A DNA stretch of 64,000 bases from Gammaproteobacteria bacterium (GCA_018826295.1 JAHJZX010000008.1:1-64000); one strand, 5' to 3'. Counted from the first letter of the stretch, positions 48,303-57,553 are shown. Translations and numbers: made by a program. Notes: generated from the sequence alone by a model not told the origin.

Positions 48303-51107
48303 ATGAACAGCATCACAGCAAAACCAGCCATACTCAGCCTGGCCATCAGCCTGGCACTTAGCGCTCAGGTCAGCGCCGAGCAGCAAGGCGACACCAGCAC
48401 TGAACAGGAAGTTGAGTACATCCAGGTATCAGGCATCCGCAGCAGCATTAAAGAATCGTTATTTCAAAAGCAAAACGCCACCAGCGTGGTTGATCTGGTG
48501 GTGGCGGACGATATTGGTAAGTTTCCGGATGAAAATCTGGCCGAAGCACTGCAGCGTATTCCCGGCATTACCATTACCCGCAATGGCGGCGAGGGCCAAA
48601 ATATACTGGTGCGCGGTTTAGGTGGCGGCTATAACGTTACCACGCTGAATGGCCGTAAACTGGCGTCTGAATTTGCCGGCCGCGATTTTAACTTCGACAC
48701 CATCGCTTCTGAGCTGGTAAACGTACTTAAGGTATATAAATCTCCGCAAGCCCAGTTGCCGGAAGGCGGCATTGGCGCCGTTATTGATATTGCAACCCGT
48801 AAGCCGCTGCAACTGGACGGCCGCACTATAGCGGCCTCGGTCAAGGGTATTTATGAATCCCGCACTGAAGATGTGCACCCGCATGCGTCGCTGATTATCG
48901 GTGATAAAACGGCAGACAGCAGCTTTGGCGCGCTGCTTTCTGCCGTTTATTCACGTAAAACCCTGCGCGCCGATACCTACTCGGCATCCGGCTTTTTTGA
49001 CGAAGATGAAGGCTGGGGTGTCGACAGCGCCGGCGTACCGGTAGATCACAACAATAACGGCGTAATTGATGACAATGAAACCTATGCCTCTAAAATCCCC
49101 AGCTATATGTACTTTGCCAATGCGCAGGATATCCGCGAACGCTTAGGCGCTACCCTGGCACTGCAATGGCGCCCGACCGACCAGCTGGATTTAAATTTCG
49201 ATGCGCTGTATTCACGCTACAACACCGACGGTAACCGTTATCAAATAGGCTTTGTTAATTACGATGAAGACTGGACACCCGGCACGCCGTTGTTTAGCGA
49301 CGCCGAGTTTGACGACTTAAACCGGGTAATAAAAATGCGCCAGACCGGCGAAAATACCATGGTAGAACTGCTGAATATCAGCAGCCCGCGTAAAACCGAT
49401 ACCTATCAGCTGGGGTTTAATGCGCTGTATCAGCTAACCCCGCAGTGGTCAGTTACGCTGGATGCTGCCTTGTCGGAAGCGAAAAACCAAAACGCCGGCG
49501 ATAACCGTTTTATTGTCGCCCGTGGCTTTGTCGATGCTATCGATATCGATTACAGCACTGGCCATAAGTTGCCTGATGTGACGATAAGCCCCGGCCTGAC
49601 GGCACAGCAGGACTATGGCGCGCACTACAGTTATAACTCTGGCACCGGCGTCGATGACAAAATCACCGATTTGAAGCTACTAACCAATTATGTGCCGCTG
49701 GAGGGTATCGTCAGTAAAATTGATGCCGGCCTACACTATGTGAAACAAACCAAAAGCCAGAGCCAGTTTGCCTCTGCCAACCCCAGCCAGTTTAGCCGCG
49801 GCGGCTTTTACCTGACGCGCGACGGCTATAGTTTCGATAACAGCAGTGTGTTTAGCAAAGGCGAGTTTGAACTGTTCAAAATTCCGGCTGATGTATTTGT
49901 ACCGGCCAATTTTGATAACTTTCTTGACGGTGAAAACAGCACGTCACCGGCGCCCTGGCCCAGTTTTGACTACGACAAACTGTTGGCCTATTACCGCAGC
50001 CTGAATGCCGAAGCCGCCGACAAAAGCATCGTCGCGGTACAAAACCGCGCCGGCAGCTATCAGGTAGCAGAAGAAGTCAGCACCGCTTTTATTGAGCTTA
50101 CTATAGAGCAGGAGATGTTTGGCTTGCCATATATGTTAAATTTTGGCCTGCGCGCCAGCCAAACTGACGTGACTTCCAGCGGCTTTGGCTACGACTTAAG
50201 TAAAGTACAGCTGGATGGGCAGGGACAACCCATCAACAACGACTGGCGTCAGGTGCTGCCGGTCAGCTACAGCGACAGCTACCGCAATGTGCTGCCCAGT
50301 ATTAACTTTAAACTTAACCTGGCTGATAACTTATTACTGCGCCTTTCTGCTGCCGACGTACTGAGCCGGCCGGGGCTGTACTACCTGCGCTCCTGGGCGG
50401 CGCCTAATTTCACCAGCCGTGAGCAGGGCTTACCGACGCTGGCAATGGGTAACCCCGGCGTGAAGCCGGAAGAAGCGCGGCAGGCAGATCTGACACTGGA
50501 GTGGTACTACGGTGACAGCAGCGCCTTAAGCGGTGGTATCTTTGTCAAAGATATCAAGTCTTTTGTCACTGAGGGTAAATTTGCCGCCAATGTGGCTGGT
50601 ACCCAATACCTGGTCACCACCTCGGTAAATGGCGACCATGGCGCCAGCGTAACGGGTTATGAAATGGCCTGGCAACAATCGTTGCAGGACTGGTTGCCCG
50701 AGCCGTTTAACGGTCTGGGTTTCCAGCTTAACTATACCTATGTTGACAGCAGCTATGATGAGCCGGCGCTAAAAGCCAAAGATCTGCCGTTTCAGGGCAT
50801 GTCAGAAAACTCCTACAACGCCGTGCTTTACTACGAGCAATATGGCGTACAGGCCCGTTTAGCCTATAACTGGCGCTCTAAGTTTGTCACTAACCCGGAA
50901 GATTGGGGCGGCGCATCCTGGATAGCCGACTACGGCCAGCTGGATGCCAGTTTCAGCTATGACATTATGCCCAAACTTACGCTGTTTGTTGAAGCCACCA
51001 ACCTGACCAACAGCCGCTACTGGGGTTATGTAAAACGCGAAGATCAGGTGAACTATCTGGAGCGGTTTGGCACTCAGCTGGCATTGGGCATCCGCGGTAG
51101 CTTCTAA
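48303..51107 (+). CDS. TonB-dependent outer-membrane receptor, probable GalNAc-glycan uptake
   Basis: A 934-residue TonB-dependent transporter. After a signal peptide (LAISLALSAQVSAEQQ) comes VEYIQVSGIRSSIKESLFQK (TonB-box region). The plug has ADDIGKFPDENLAEALQRIPG and GQNILVRGLGGGYNVTTLNG. A 22-strand barrel ends in LGIRGSF with a terminal phenylalanine. This plug type is common among receptors in carbohydrate-use loci. It is divergent from agaR and shares its operator region, so its ligand is probably GalNAc or a GalNAc oligosaccharide. Confidence 0.9.
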   Translation: MNSITAKPAILSLAISLALSAQVSAEQQGDTSTEQEVEYIQVSGIRSSIKESLFQKQNATSVVDLVVADDIGKFPDENLAEALQRIPGITITRNGGEGQNILVRGLGGGYNVTTLNGRKLASEFAGRDFNFDTIASELVNVLKVYKSPQAQLPEGGIGAVIDIATRKPLQLDGRTIAASVKGIYESRTEDVHPHASLIIGDKTADSSFGALLSAVYSRKTLRADTYSASGFFDEDEGWGVDSAGVPVDHNNNGVIDDNETYASKIPSYMYFANAQDIRERLGATLALQWRPTDQLDLNFDALYSRYNTDGNRYQIGFVNYDEDWTPGTPLFSDAEFDDLNRVIKMRQTGENTMVELLNISSPRKTDTYQLGFNALYQLTPQWSVTLDAALSEAKNQNAGDNRFIVARGFVDAIDIDYSTGHKLPDVTISPGLTAQQDYGAHYSYNSGTGVDDKITDLKLLTNYVPLEGIVSKIDAGLHYVKQTKSQSQFASANPSQFSRGGFYLTRDGYSFDNSSVFSKGEFELFKIPADVFVPANFDNFLDGENSTSPAPWPSFDYDKLLAYYRSLNAEAADKSIVAVQNRAGSYQVAEEVSTAFIELTIEQEMFGLPYMLNFGLRASQTDVTSSGFGYDLSKVQLDGQGQPINNDWRQVLPVSYSDSYRNVLPSINFKLNLADNLLLRLSAADVLSRPGLYYLRSWAAPNFTSREQGLPTLAMGNPGVKPEEARQADLTLEWYYGDSSALSGGIFVKDIKSFVTEGKFAANVAGTQYLVTTSVNGDHGASVTGYEMAWQQSLQDWLPEPFNGLGFQLNYTYVDSSYDEPALKAKDLPFQGMSENSYNAVLYYEQYGVQARLAYNWRSKFVTNPEDWGGASWIADYGQLDASFSYDIMPKLTLFVEATNLTNSRYWGYVKREDQVNYLERFGTQLALGIRGSF

Positions 51108-51122
51108 CATACCCACCCTGGC

Positions 51123-51164
51123 TATTTGAACCATCAGCCCCGCAGCGGGCTTTTGGTTCAAATA
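51123..51164. terminator. Long hairpin downstream of the receptor gene
   Basis: TATTTGAACC and GGTTCAAATA are inverted outer arms; AGCCC and GGGCT form an inner stem around CGCAGC. A short T-run follows the inner stem. It starts 16 bp after the receptor stop and should end or protect that transcript. Confidence 0.7.
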
Positions 51165-51410
51165 CGAACATTCTGCTGAAAAACGGCCTGATTTTAACCA
51201 TACTACTTGCTGCACGCTAATGCTTTGCGCCATAACTAGGCTGGCAGCAAGCAAACTTTGCCGTAGTGCGCAGAAAAAATGCCACCGGTAGACAAAACTG
51301 CAACACCCCCGCTGCGTTATAAAAATAATTATTTAAAATCAACAGGGTGCCTAGTCTGGTTAAGTTATGCAGTACCACCGGCAGCACCCCTAGCAAAGGG
51401 TAGCTACAGC
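51165..51410. promoter_or_regulatory. Upstream region of the PL1 lyase gene
   Basis: The gap after the hairpin contains an AT-rich block near 51317-51337 with TTATAAAAATAATTATTTAA, a plausible -10 area. AAAGGG lies about 10 bases before the chosen ATG. No CTTTC repeat of the agaR type was found here. The gene may be separately controlled or read through from the receptor. Confidence 0.4.
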
Positions 51411-53390
51411 ATGTTTAATAAAACTCTTCTGGCAGTGTTACTGGGCAGCAGCGTGTTGCTAGGTTGCAACAGCAACAATGACGAGCCGACACTGCAGCCG
51501 GACACCGGCACTGAAACCCCGGCACCACAACCCGATACCAGCGTCATTAACCTGACCGATTTAGACACCGTATACGGCTATGCCAGCGAAAACGGCGGCA
51601 CCAGCGGCGGCAGTGGTGAAAACAAGGTTGAAGTGACGGTTTGCACCGGCGAAGAAATGATCAGTGCCATTAAAAATAAAGACCCGCAGCGGCCGCTGAC
51701 TATCTGGGTAAATGGCAGCATTAGCCTGCAAAATGCCAAAGATACGCGTATCGATATTAAAGATGTGTCAGACATTTCTATTATTGGCCTGGGTACTCAG
51801 GGCGAAATGGCCGGCATTGGCTTTAACATAGTGCGCGCCAACAATATCATTATCCGTAACCTGCGTATTCATCATGTGCGGGCTAATCAGGGCGCACCCG
51901 GCGACGGTATCAGCATCGAAGGGCCGGTGCGTAATATCTGGATCGATCACAATGAGATTTACAACAGCCTGACGGTAAACGACCCGACGCTGACCGAAGA
52001 TCAGGTAAAAGACTATTACGACGGCCTGGTCGACGCCAAAGGTGACGCCCAGTTTATTACTATTTCGTTTAATAAATTCCACCACAGCTGGAAAACCTCG
52101 CTGGTGGGCTCATCCGACAGCGATAACTTTGACCGCACGCTAACCTACCACCACAACCACTGGTATAACGTTAATTCGCGCCTGCCGTTATTTCGCTTTG
52201 GTAAAGGCCATATCTACAATAACTTTTACGACGGTGCGCTGGAAAGCGGCATTAACAGCCGCATGGGTGCAGTGATCCGCATCGAGCATAACCATTTTGC
52301 TGATATGAAAAACCCGGTGATGTCGCTATACAGCCAGGAAGTCGGTTTCTGGCAGCTGATAGACAATATCTTTGACAATGTCAGCTGGCAGGACAGCCCG
52401 GCCGATGGCGTCGTCGCCGGTGAAAACGCCCAGTCTACCGGCGAGCTGAGCGTCCCTTACGACTACAGCGCCAGCCTGTTGCCGGTGCACAACGTTAAAG
52501 CCACAGTGCTGGCTTATGCCGGTGTTGGGGTTATCGATACCCCTCCCAGCCCGGGGCTGTGCGCACCACCGCCGCCGCCGGAGCCAGAGCCGGTAGAGCC
52601 CGAGCCGGTGCCGGTCGATCCGGTCGAGCCGCCAACCAGCGTAAACTGGGGCAGTTATGACGCCAGCCTGCAACCCTTTGCTGCCAATGCGGTAACCTTG
52701 CCAGATGGCAGCCAAACCGCCTTTGCCGCACAACAAAGTGGCGGCGTTGATGAACCTAACCTGTTTAGCGCCAACGGTGATGGCACTGTCACCTTTGACA
52801 GCACCGCCAGCGGAGCCGATCGCAGCCGCGCCAAAATGGACAATGTGGTAGCCGCCGATGGCGTGTATCCGAAATCCTTTACCCTGCTAATGGGCATTAA
52901 AGGCAATGCCGGCGGCAACCGGGTGCTGGAAACCGAAATTGCACTGGGCGACAGCGCGGCCACCTCACCTACCAGCCGGCTGAAAATTGTGTTTCGTAAT
53001 GACGGTAATAATTCCGGCGTACAGCTGGAAAATGCCAACAATGGCTCTTCCATTACCGCCGGCAAAGGCAACGAGCCCGATCCACTGGATATGAGCCAGT
53101 TCCGGGTGTACCACTTTACCCTGGTACTGACCTCGCCAACCACAGGTAACGTGGCGCTGTATGTTGCCGGCAACAATAGCCCCTTGTTGCAACTGGACGG
53201 CGTTACTATGCGCCCGGCCAGCAACAATACCGACAATTACCTGCAAATTGGTGACGCCGGCGGCAGCAGTTATCTGGCCGATATTGACTGGCTGTTGTGG
53301 ACCGACGCCGCAGCTTATACGCCCGACATGCTAAAAGGCTTGTTACCGGCCGGTATTGGCGATATCAGCGGTTATGAAGCCCAGCCTTAA
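51411..53390 (+). CDS. Polysaccharide lyase family 1 (pectate-lyase-like) lipoprotein with C-terminal accessory domain
   Basis: A 659-residue lipoprotein: signal FNKTLLAVLLGSSVLLGC with lipobox VLLGC. The right-handed beta-helix PL1 domain (about residues 45-375) has DGISIEGPVRNIWIDHNEIY (calcium region), KFHHSWKTSLVGSSDSD and NSRLPLFRFGKGHIYNNFY. The R-L-P-L-x-R arginine matches the catalytic Arg of pectate lyases. A Pro/Glu/Val-rich linker (about 385-405) leads to a C-terminal domain of about 240 residues that looks like a concanavalin-type sandwich. The upstream 44 codons of open frame lack a signal, so the ATG at 51411 is used. Confidence 0.85.
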   Translation: MFNKTLLAVLLGSSVLLGCNSNNDEPTLQPDTGTETPAPQPDTSVINLTDLDTVYGYASENGGTSGGSGENKVEVTVCTGEEMISAIKNKDPQRPLTIWVNGSISLQNAKDTRIDIKDVSDISIIGLGTQGEMAGIGFNIVRANNIIIRNLRIHHVRANQGAPGDGISIEGPVRNIWIDHNEIYNSLTVNDPTLTEDQVKDYYDGLVDAKGDAQFITISFNKFHHSWKTSLVGSSDSDNFDRTLTYHHNHWYNVNSRLPLFRFGKGHIYNNFYDGALESGINSRMGAVIRIEHNHFADMKNPVMSLYSQEVGFWQLIDNIFDNVSWQDSPADGVVAGENAQSTGELSVPYDYSASLLPVHNVKATVLAYAGVGVIDTPPSPGLCAPPPPPEPEPVEPEPVPVDPVEPPTSVNWGSYDASLQPFAANAVTLPDGSQTAFAAQQSGGVDEPNLFSANGDGTVTFDSTASGADRSRAKMDNVVAADGVYPKSFTLLMGIKGNAGGNRVLETEIALGDSAATSPTSRLKIVFRNDGNNSGVQLENANNGSSITAGKGNEPDPLDMSQFRVYHFTLVLTSPTTGNVALYVAGNNSPLLQLDGVTMRPASNNTDNYLQIGDAGGSSYLADIDWLLWTDAAAYTPDMLKGLLPAGIGDISGYEAQP

Positions 53391-53401
53391 GTGGCTAAAC
53401 G

Positions 53402-53430
53402 CCCCGCCGGATTCCGCCGGCGGGGTTTTA
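53402..53430 (+). terminator. Intrinsic terminator after the PL1 lyase gene
   Basis: CCCCGCCGG/CCGGCGGGG with a six-base loop is followed by TTTTA, 12 bp after the stop. It ends the lyase transcript before the amidohydrolase. Confidence 0.88.
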
Positions 53431-53471
53431 TTGCTATAGTTGCTGGCAAAACCAAACCGGGACAATACCTT

Positions 53472-55151
53472 ATGTTGCGCTTTGCCAGTTTAGCTTGTGC
53501 GTTATTTACCAGCAGCCTGATTACCGGCAGCCTGTTTACCAACAGTGTTAACGCCGCCCCCGTTGTACTGTCAGATATCAAAGGCTATGGCTTTGACACA
53601 GCGCGTCAGCTGCAGCACTTCAGTGTGCTGGTATTTGACGACGCCAGCGGCAAAGTCCTGGCCCGTGGCGATGCTGCACTGTTAAAGCAGTATCCACAGG
53701 CGAAACAGCTTAGCGGCAAGGGTAAAACGGTGCTGCCGGGCTTAATTGACGGCCATGGCCACGTGCTGGGGTTGGGGCAGTATTTAGCGGTAGCCGAGCT
53801 GCGCGGCAGTGACAGCGAGCAAGATGCAGTAAACCGGGTTGCACAGTTTGCCAAGGCCAATAAAGACGCGCCCTGGATTATCGGCCGCGGCTGGAACCAG
53901 GTATTGTGGCCGGATAAACAATTTCCAACCACGGCCTTACTCGATGAAGCCATCAGCGACAAACCGGTATACCTGAAACGTATCGACGCCCATGCCGGCT
54001 GGGCCAACAGCAAAGCGTTGGCACTGGCCGGCATCACCCGCGAGACATTAGATCCGGCCGGCGGCGAAATTATCCGCGACAGCAAAGGCAACCCGACCGG
54101 GGTGCTGATAGACAATGCCATGACGTTGGTAGAGCAACATATCCCCGAGCCGGACGAAAACGACACACTGCGCGCCCTTAACGTCGCCTTTACCCACTTG
54201 CTGGCGCTGGGCATTACCAGCGTACATGACGCCGGCGTAGATACCAGCACCGTTAAGCTGTTTCAGCAACTGGCGGCAGAGCACAAACTGCCACTGCGTA
54301 TTTACCCTATGCTATCGGCGCGTGACCCGCAGCTGCCACAGTGGCTGGCACAGGGCATTGTTGATGATCCGACAGATTATCTCGATATCCGCTCGGTTAA
54401 AATCTACGGCGATGGCGCCCTGGGTAGCCGTGGTGCAGCCCTTATCGAGCCCTACAGCGATCAGCCCGCGCAAAAAGGCCTGCTGGTTACCCAACCAGAC
54501 CAGCTAACACAAATTATGCAGCTAACCATTGATGCCGGTTTTCAAACCAATGTGCATGCGATAGGTGATTTAGCCAACCGTTTAGTGCTGGACCGCTTTG
54601 AGCAATTAGTGCCGGCGGATAAGCGCGCCGCCAGCCGCCATCGCATAGAGCATGCGCAAATTGTCTCGCCCAAAGACATCCCACGTTTTGCCAAACTGCA
54701 TGTATTACCGGCAATGCAGGCCGTGCATGCTACTTCAGATAAAAACATGGCCGGCGACCGCTTAGGCGTAGCCCGCCTGCGTGGTGCCTATGCCTGGCGC
54801 AGCTTTATCGATCAAGGCAGCATTATTGTCGGCGGCTCAGATTTTCCGGTCGAGCTGGCCAACGCCTTTCACGGTATTCATGCCTCTGTTACCCGGCAAG
54901 ATCATAACAACCAACCCGAGGGCGGCTGGCTGCCAGAGCAAAAACTCAGCTTAACCGAAGCGCTGCGCTCGTTTACCGTAGACGCCGCCTACGGCGCCTT
55001 TCAGGAAACCAGCATGGGCACACTGGCACCGGGCAGCTGGGCTGACTTTATCCTTGTCGATCGCGACATTTATCAGATCCCGCCACAGCAGCTGTGGCAG
55101 GTAGAAGTAGAACAAACCTTCGTTAACGGTAAGCAGGTATTCGTCAAATGA
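53472..55151 (+). CDS. Exported amidohydrolase, YtcJ-like (amidohydrolase 3) family
   Basis: A 559-residue protein with a signal peptide (LRFASLACALFTSSLITGS..., cleavage after NA near residue 27). VLPGLIDGHGHVLGLGQ carries the first metal-binding HxH. KIYGDGALGSRGAAL, FQTNVHAIGDLANR, SRHRIEHAQIV and VGGSDFPVE are the remaining motifs. YtcJ-type enzymes hydrolyse varied amides and imines, so the substrate is unknown. Start chosen at 53472 because the upstream frame includes the terminator. It overlaps the next gene by four bases. Confidence 0.88.
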   Translation: MLRFASLACALFTSSLITGSLFTNSVNAAPVVLSDIKGYGFDTARQLQHFSVLVFDDASGKVLARGDAALLKQYPQAKQLSGKGKTVLPGLIDGHGHVLGLGQYLAVAELRGSDSEQDAVNRVAQFAKANKDAPWIIGRGWNQVLWPDKQFPTTALLDEAISDKPVYLKRIDAHAGWANSKALALAGITRETLDPAGGEIIRDSKGNPTGVLIDNAMTLVEQHIPEPDENDTLRALNVAFTHLLALGITSVHDAGVDTSTVKLFQQLAAEHKLPLRIYPMLSARDPQLPQWLAQGIVDDPTDYLDIRSVKIYGDGALGSRGAALIEPYSDQPAQKGLLVTQPDQLTQIMQLTIDAGFQTNVHAIGDLANRLVLDRFEQLVPADKRAASRHRIEHAQIVSPKDIPRFAKLHVLPAMQAVHATSDKNMAGDRLGVARLRGAYAWRSFIDQGSIIVGGSDFPVELANAFHGIHASVTRQDHNNQPEGGWLPEQKLSLTEALRSFTVDAAYGAFQETSMGTLAPGSWADFILVDRDIYQIPPQQLWQVEVEQTFVNGKQVFVK

Positions 55152-55894
55152 TCAGCCAGAAATGGAGCAAGTTAATCCGCTCCTTGCAGCAAAAGAAGTA
55201 CCGTAAAGCCGAACAGCAGTTTTTTGTTGAAGGCGAAAAAGCGGTGTTAGAACTGCTGGCCTCTACCTGGCAGGTTGATGCGGTGTTCGCCACAGAAAAG
55301 TTCTTGCAGCACTATCCGCAGCAGCTAAAAGCCGCCGCACTGGTGCAACAATGCAGCGCCGATGAGCTGGTAAAGGTAGGCACCTTTGCCAGTAACGACG
55401 CGGCACTGGCAGTAGTAAAAATGCCACCTCACAGCGATTTTGTGCCGCATAGCCACGGCTTTGTGCTGGTGCTGGATCAAATTAACGACCCGGGTAATCT
55501 CGGCACCATTATCCGCATTGCCGACTGGTACGGCATTAAGCATATTGTCTGCTCACCAGACACCGCCGATTGCTATAACCCCAAGGTAATCGCCGCCGCC
55601 AAAGGCTCGTTTTTGCGGGTGCAGCTGCATTACCAGGCCCTGCAGCCGCTGCTGGCACACAGCACAGTGCCGGTGTACGGCGCTTATTTAGGTGGCGAGT
55701 CGGTGCATCAGCTGCAACTTAGCCAAGCCGGTGGTTTTATCGTGCTGGGTAACGAAGCCAATGGTATCAGCAGCGATTTAGAGCAGGTTATCAGCCGCAA
55801 AATCACCATACCGGCCTTTGGTGAGGCAGAGTCACTCAATGTCGGCATCGCCGCAGCAGTGATCTGCGATAATTTGCTAAGGCTTAGTCAGTAG
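55148..55894 (+). CDS. SpoU/TrmH-family RNA 2'-O-methyltransferase
   Basis: A 248-residue SPOUT methyltransferase with an N-terminal substrate-binding domain (FFVEGEKAVLELLA). The three family motifs are visible: NDPGNLGTIIRIADWYG (about 117), FIVLGNEANGIS (about 197) and IPAFGEAESLNVGIAAAV (about 220). The target is a ribosomal or transfer RNA ribose; the exact site is not assignable. It is the last core gene before the accessory region. Confidence 0.92.
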   Translation: MISQKWSKLIRSLQQKKYRKAEQQFFVEGEKAVLELLASTWQVDAVFATEKFLQHYPQQLKAAALVQQCSADELVKVGTFASNDAALAVVKMPPHSDFVPHSHGFVLVLDQINDPGNLGTIIRIADWYGIKHIVCSPDTADCYNPKVIAAAKGSFLRVQLHYQALQPLLAHSTVPVYGAYLGGESVHQLQLSQAGGFIVLGNEANGISSDLEQVISRKITIPAFGEAESLNVGIAAAVICDNLLRLSQ

Positions 55895-55922
55895 TGCTAG
55901 CGGCGTAAACACTAATGGCAGC

Positions 55923-55954
55923 CTGGCCGCTAAAGCGGCCGGAAGAGCGGTTTT
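55923..55954 (+). terminator. Possible terminator after the RNA methyltransferase
   Basis: CTGGCCGC/GCGGCCGG with a TAAA loop lies about 30 bp after the stop. The T-run comes only after an interposed GAAGAGCGG, so its strength is doubtful. Confidence 0.45.
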
Positions 55955-56109
55955 ACCTATTGACTCCGGGAAGGCTCATATGTGTTAGCTGCCTACACTT
56001 GAGTTGGATATAGACGTGAGTTGCAGCGAAATGGCGAAAAATAAAATGTTGATTGTGTAGTGGTAGCGTAGCGACCGCCACATAAGCAAGCAACGGAACA
56101 GCTGTCAAT

Positions 56110-56634
56110 TTAACCGCCTTGCGAACCATTACCTGCATACCTAAGCCAGGTAGTGCCAAGAACTATAGACTCGAATTTGATTCCTTTTTCAGTAATGTCC
56201 ATTTCATAAGGTGGATCAACTTCTACACTTGAAATCATATCTCCGGCCTGAGAATAGAGAAAGCACTCTAGCTCTCCTGTTTCTAATACGTAATTTTGGT
56301 GATTCCCCAGGCCCCAGAAAAGGCAAACATTATTCGTGCCTAAGACCTTGCTAGTTTTGGTGCAAACCCGAGCGCTAATAGAACCGCAACCAATAAACAA
56401 CACACCAGTTTCCGGCACATATAGAATTTCTTGCGAAACTCCCACAGGACGGGCATCCCAAAATACATAAATAGTCAGATAATCGTTAAAGAGAATGGTA
56501 GATATGGTGTTGTTATCTGCACTATCAGACTCGATAAACAGCTCTTTATCTCGACACCAACTTGGGTCTGAACATTCTTCATGTCCGATCTTGATTTCCG
56601 CATCATGAATTGTGATTTTGCTCGATATGATCAT
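56110..56634 (-). CDS. Hypothetical protein, integron-cassette type
   Basis: A 174-residue protein with no signal or membrane segment. I do not recognise the family. It is rich in beta-type sequence (LTIYVFWDARPVGVSQEILY, GVLFIGCGSISARV) and contains several cysteines. It is AT-richer than the core genes and starts the run of minus-strand small genes. The stop is in GTTAAAT, which fits a cassette core box GTTRRRY, but no complete attC was seen downstream. Confidence 0.7.
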   Translation of the reverse strand: MIISSKITIHDAEIKIGHEECSDPSWCRDKELFIESDSADNNTISTILFNDYLTIYVFWDARPVGVSQEILYVPETGVLFIGCGSISARVCTKTSKVLGTNNVCLFWGLGNHQNYVLETGELECFLYSQAGDMISSVEVDPPYEMDITEKGIKFESIVLGTTWLRYAGNGSQGG

Positions 56635-56720
56635 GGGTAACTCGGTTATGTTGCTTCTGCTTCATCAGTGTTAAATTCCAAATATCCTAAGTTTCGGCCA
56701 AGTGGATTTCCATTTTACTT

Positions 56721-56788
56721 CAGGGTCACAATTTGGTCTTGCCTTTTGCGAACCATCTTAAAAGTCAAAAAGCAAAACCTGTCCCTGA
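56721..56788. repeat. REP/REPIN-like imperfect inverted repeat, copy 1
   Basis: CAGGGTCACAATTTGGTCTTGCC then TTTTG (left arm) and AAAGTCAAAAAGCAAAACCTGTCCCTG (right arm) are imperfect inverted copies. The right arm in reverse reads CAGGGACAGGTTTTGCTTTTTG. The core GGTCTTGC..TTTTG is shared with the tandem repeats at 59251-59338, so these are dispersed members of one family. Confidence 0.65.
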
Positions 56789-56818
56789 CGGCTGTTTCCG
56801 GCAAAAAATTAGTTTGTT

Positions 56819-56852
56819 AGGGCGATTGTTCAAAAAGGTCGCCCTTTTTTTA
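56819..56852 (+). terminator. Plus-strand terminator-like hairpin overlapping the next cassette gene
   Basis: AGGGCGA/TCGCCCT around a 13-base loop is followed by seven T on the plus strand. It overlaps the last codons of the minus-strand gene ending at 56830. It would stop plus-strand transcription, although no plus-strand gene lies close upstream. Confidence 0.55.
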
Positions 56853-57255
56853 AAATATATTTTGAATAAGGTTCATAAGGTTGGCTTACTCCGTTATCTG
56901 GATACCACTGTGAATTAATATACGGCAGTGGATTCTGAACAATGTCTGTCCAAGAAGTGTTTGGGAAAATATTTATACACCAATGATCGCAGTCCCAAGT
57001 GCCATAAATTTTTTCATTTGGAAGCCATAGCAAAATAAAGTCGGGATCATACGCTACACAACTAGAGACTAGGTTAACAGCCGGGATTTCGTAAAACCCC
57101 TCTATGTTTTCATCTGCAGGTGAAAGCCAAATAACCCCTGTTTTGAGCTCTTCTAAGGAACAAAGCATAATTTTGTTTGGTTCAGCTTTTGAGTAATCAT
57201 AATTTAGCTGATTATTACCTGCCAAGAATGCTACTAAATCTTTCGGTATGTCCAT
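56830..57255 (-). CDS. Hypothetical protein, integron-cassette type
   Basis: A 141-residue protein, family not recognised. It is acidic and rich in aromatic residues (WDCDHWCINIFPNTSWTDIV), with a VSSCVAYDPDFILLWLPNE segment. It loosely recalls SMI1/KNR4-like immunity proteins, but not enough to assign. The C terminus (YILKKGRPF) lies in the hairpin at 56819-56852. The start lies 12 bp after a collapsed attC. Confidence 0.65.
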   Translation of the reverse strand: MDIPKDLVAFLAGNNQLNYDYSKAEPNKIMLCSLEELKTGVIWLSPADENIEGFYEIPAVNLVSSCVAYDPDFILLWLPNEKIYGTWDCDHWCINIFPNTSWTDIVQNPLPYINSQWYPDNGVSQPYEPYSKYILKKGRPF

Positions 57256-57265
57256 ATCCCTTTTT

Positions 57266-57310
57266 CACTCTAACGTCGCCGTGCCAGGCCTTGATAAACG
57301 CAGTTACTCC
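57266..57310 (-). repeat. Collapsed attC-like site
   Basis: On the minus strand GAGTAAC (first core box, containing the stop of the upstream gene) is followed by TGCGTTTATCAAGGCCTGGC, then GGCGACGTTAGAG. The left half CAAGGCCTGGCACGGCGAC is the kind normally mirrored in a long attC palindrome, but the mirror half is missing. It appears to be an internal deletion of an attC. Confidence 0.5.
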
Positions 57311-57540
57311 CAGCCAAGCTCGGAATAGGCTTTTTTGCCTTCGTCTGGGTAATCACTCCTGTACTCACCCCAGTCCATATACTCATAGTACTTGGTCATC
57401 GCCTCAAAGTGGCATGATGCTTCACATGTCCAGGCAAGCTTTGCTCGGGGCTCTAACAAGCTACGTGCACTATCACCATGAGGGCCAGCCAAACAAAATG
57501 TCTGCCCATCTTCATGCTCTATCCAAAGCTCGTGTTTCAT
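57304..57540 (-). CDS. Small hypothetical cassette protein (MKHELWIE... type)
   Basis: A 78-residue acidic soluble protein: MKHELWIEHEDGQTFCLAG, then SARSLLEPRAKLAWTCEASC and a Tyr/Glu/Trp-rich end (YYEYMDWGEYRSDYPDEG). I recall similar small proteins of unknown function in integron cassettes. A GTG three codons upstream is possible. The ATG lies 14 bp after the core box of the attC at 57554-57655, and its own stop lies in the next core box. Confidence 0.75.
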   Translation of the reverse strand: MKHELWIEHEDGQTFCLAGPHGDSARSLLEPRAKLAWTCEASCHFEAMTKYYEYMDWGEYRSDYPDEGKKAYSELGWE

Positions 57541-57553
57541 AATTTCCACATGC

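Noticed and set aside
53391-53471. Upstream extension of the amidohydrolase
   Set aside because: It would translate through the PL1 terminator hairpin and place the signal peptide internally.
55953-56159. A 68-codon reverse frame after the methyltransferase gene, and a possible attC in the same stretch
   Set aside because: It overlaps the end of the gene at 56110 and lacks a recognisable start context. The stretch begins with GTTAGCT and ends with TTTAAC, the wrong order for an attC in either orientation.
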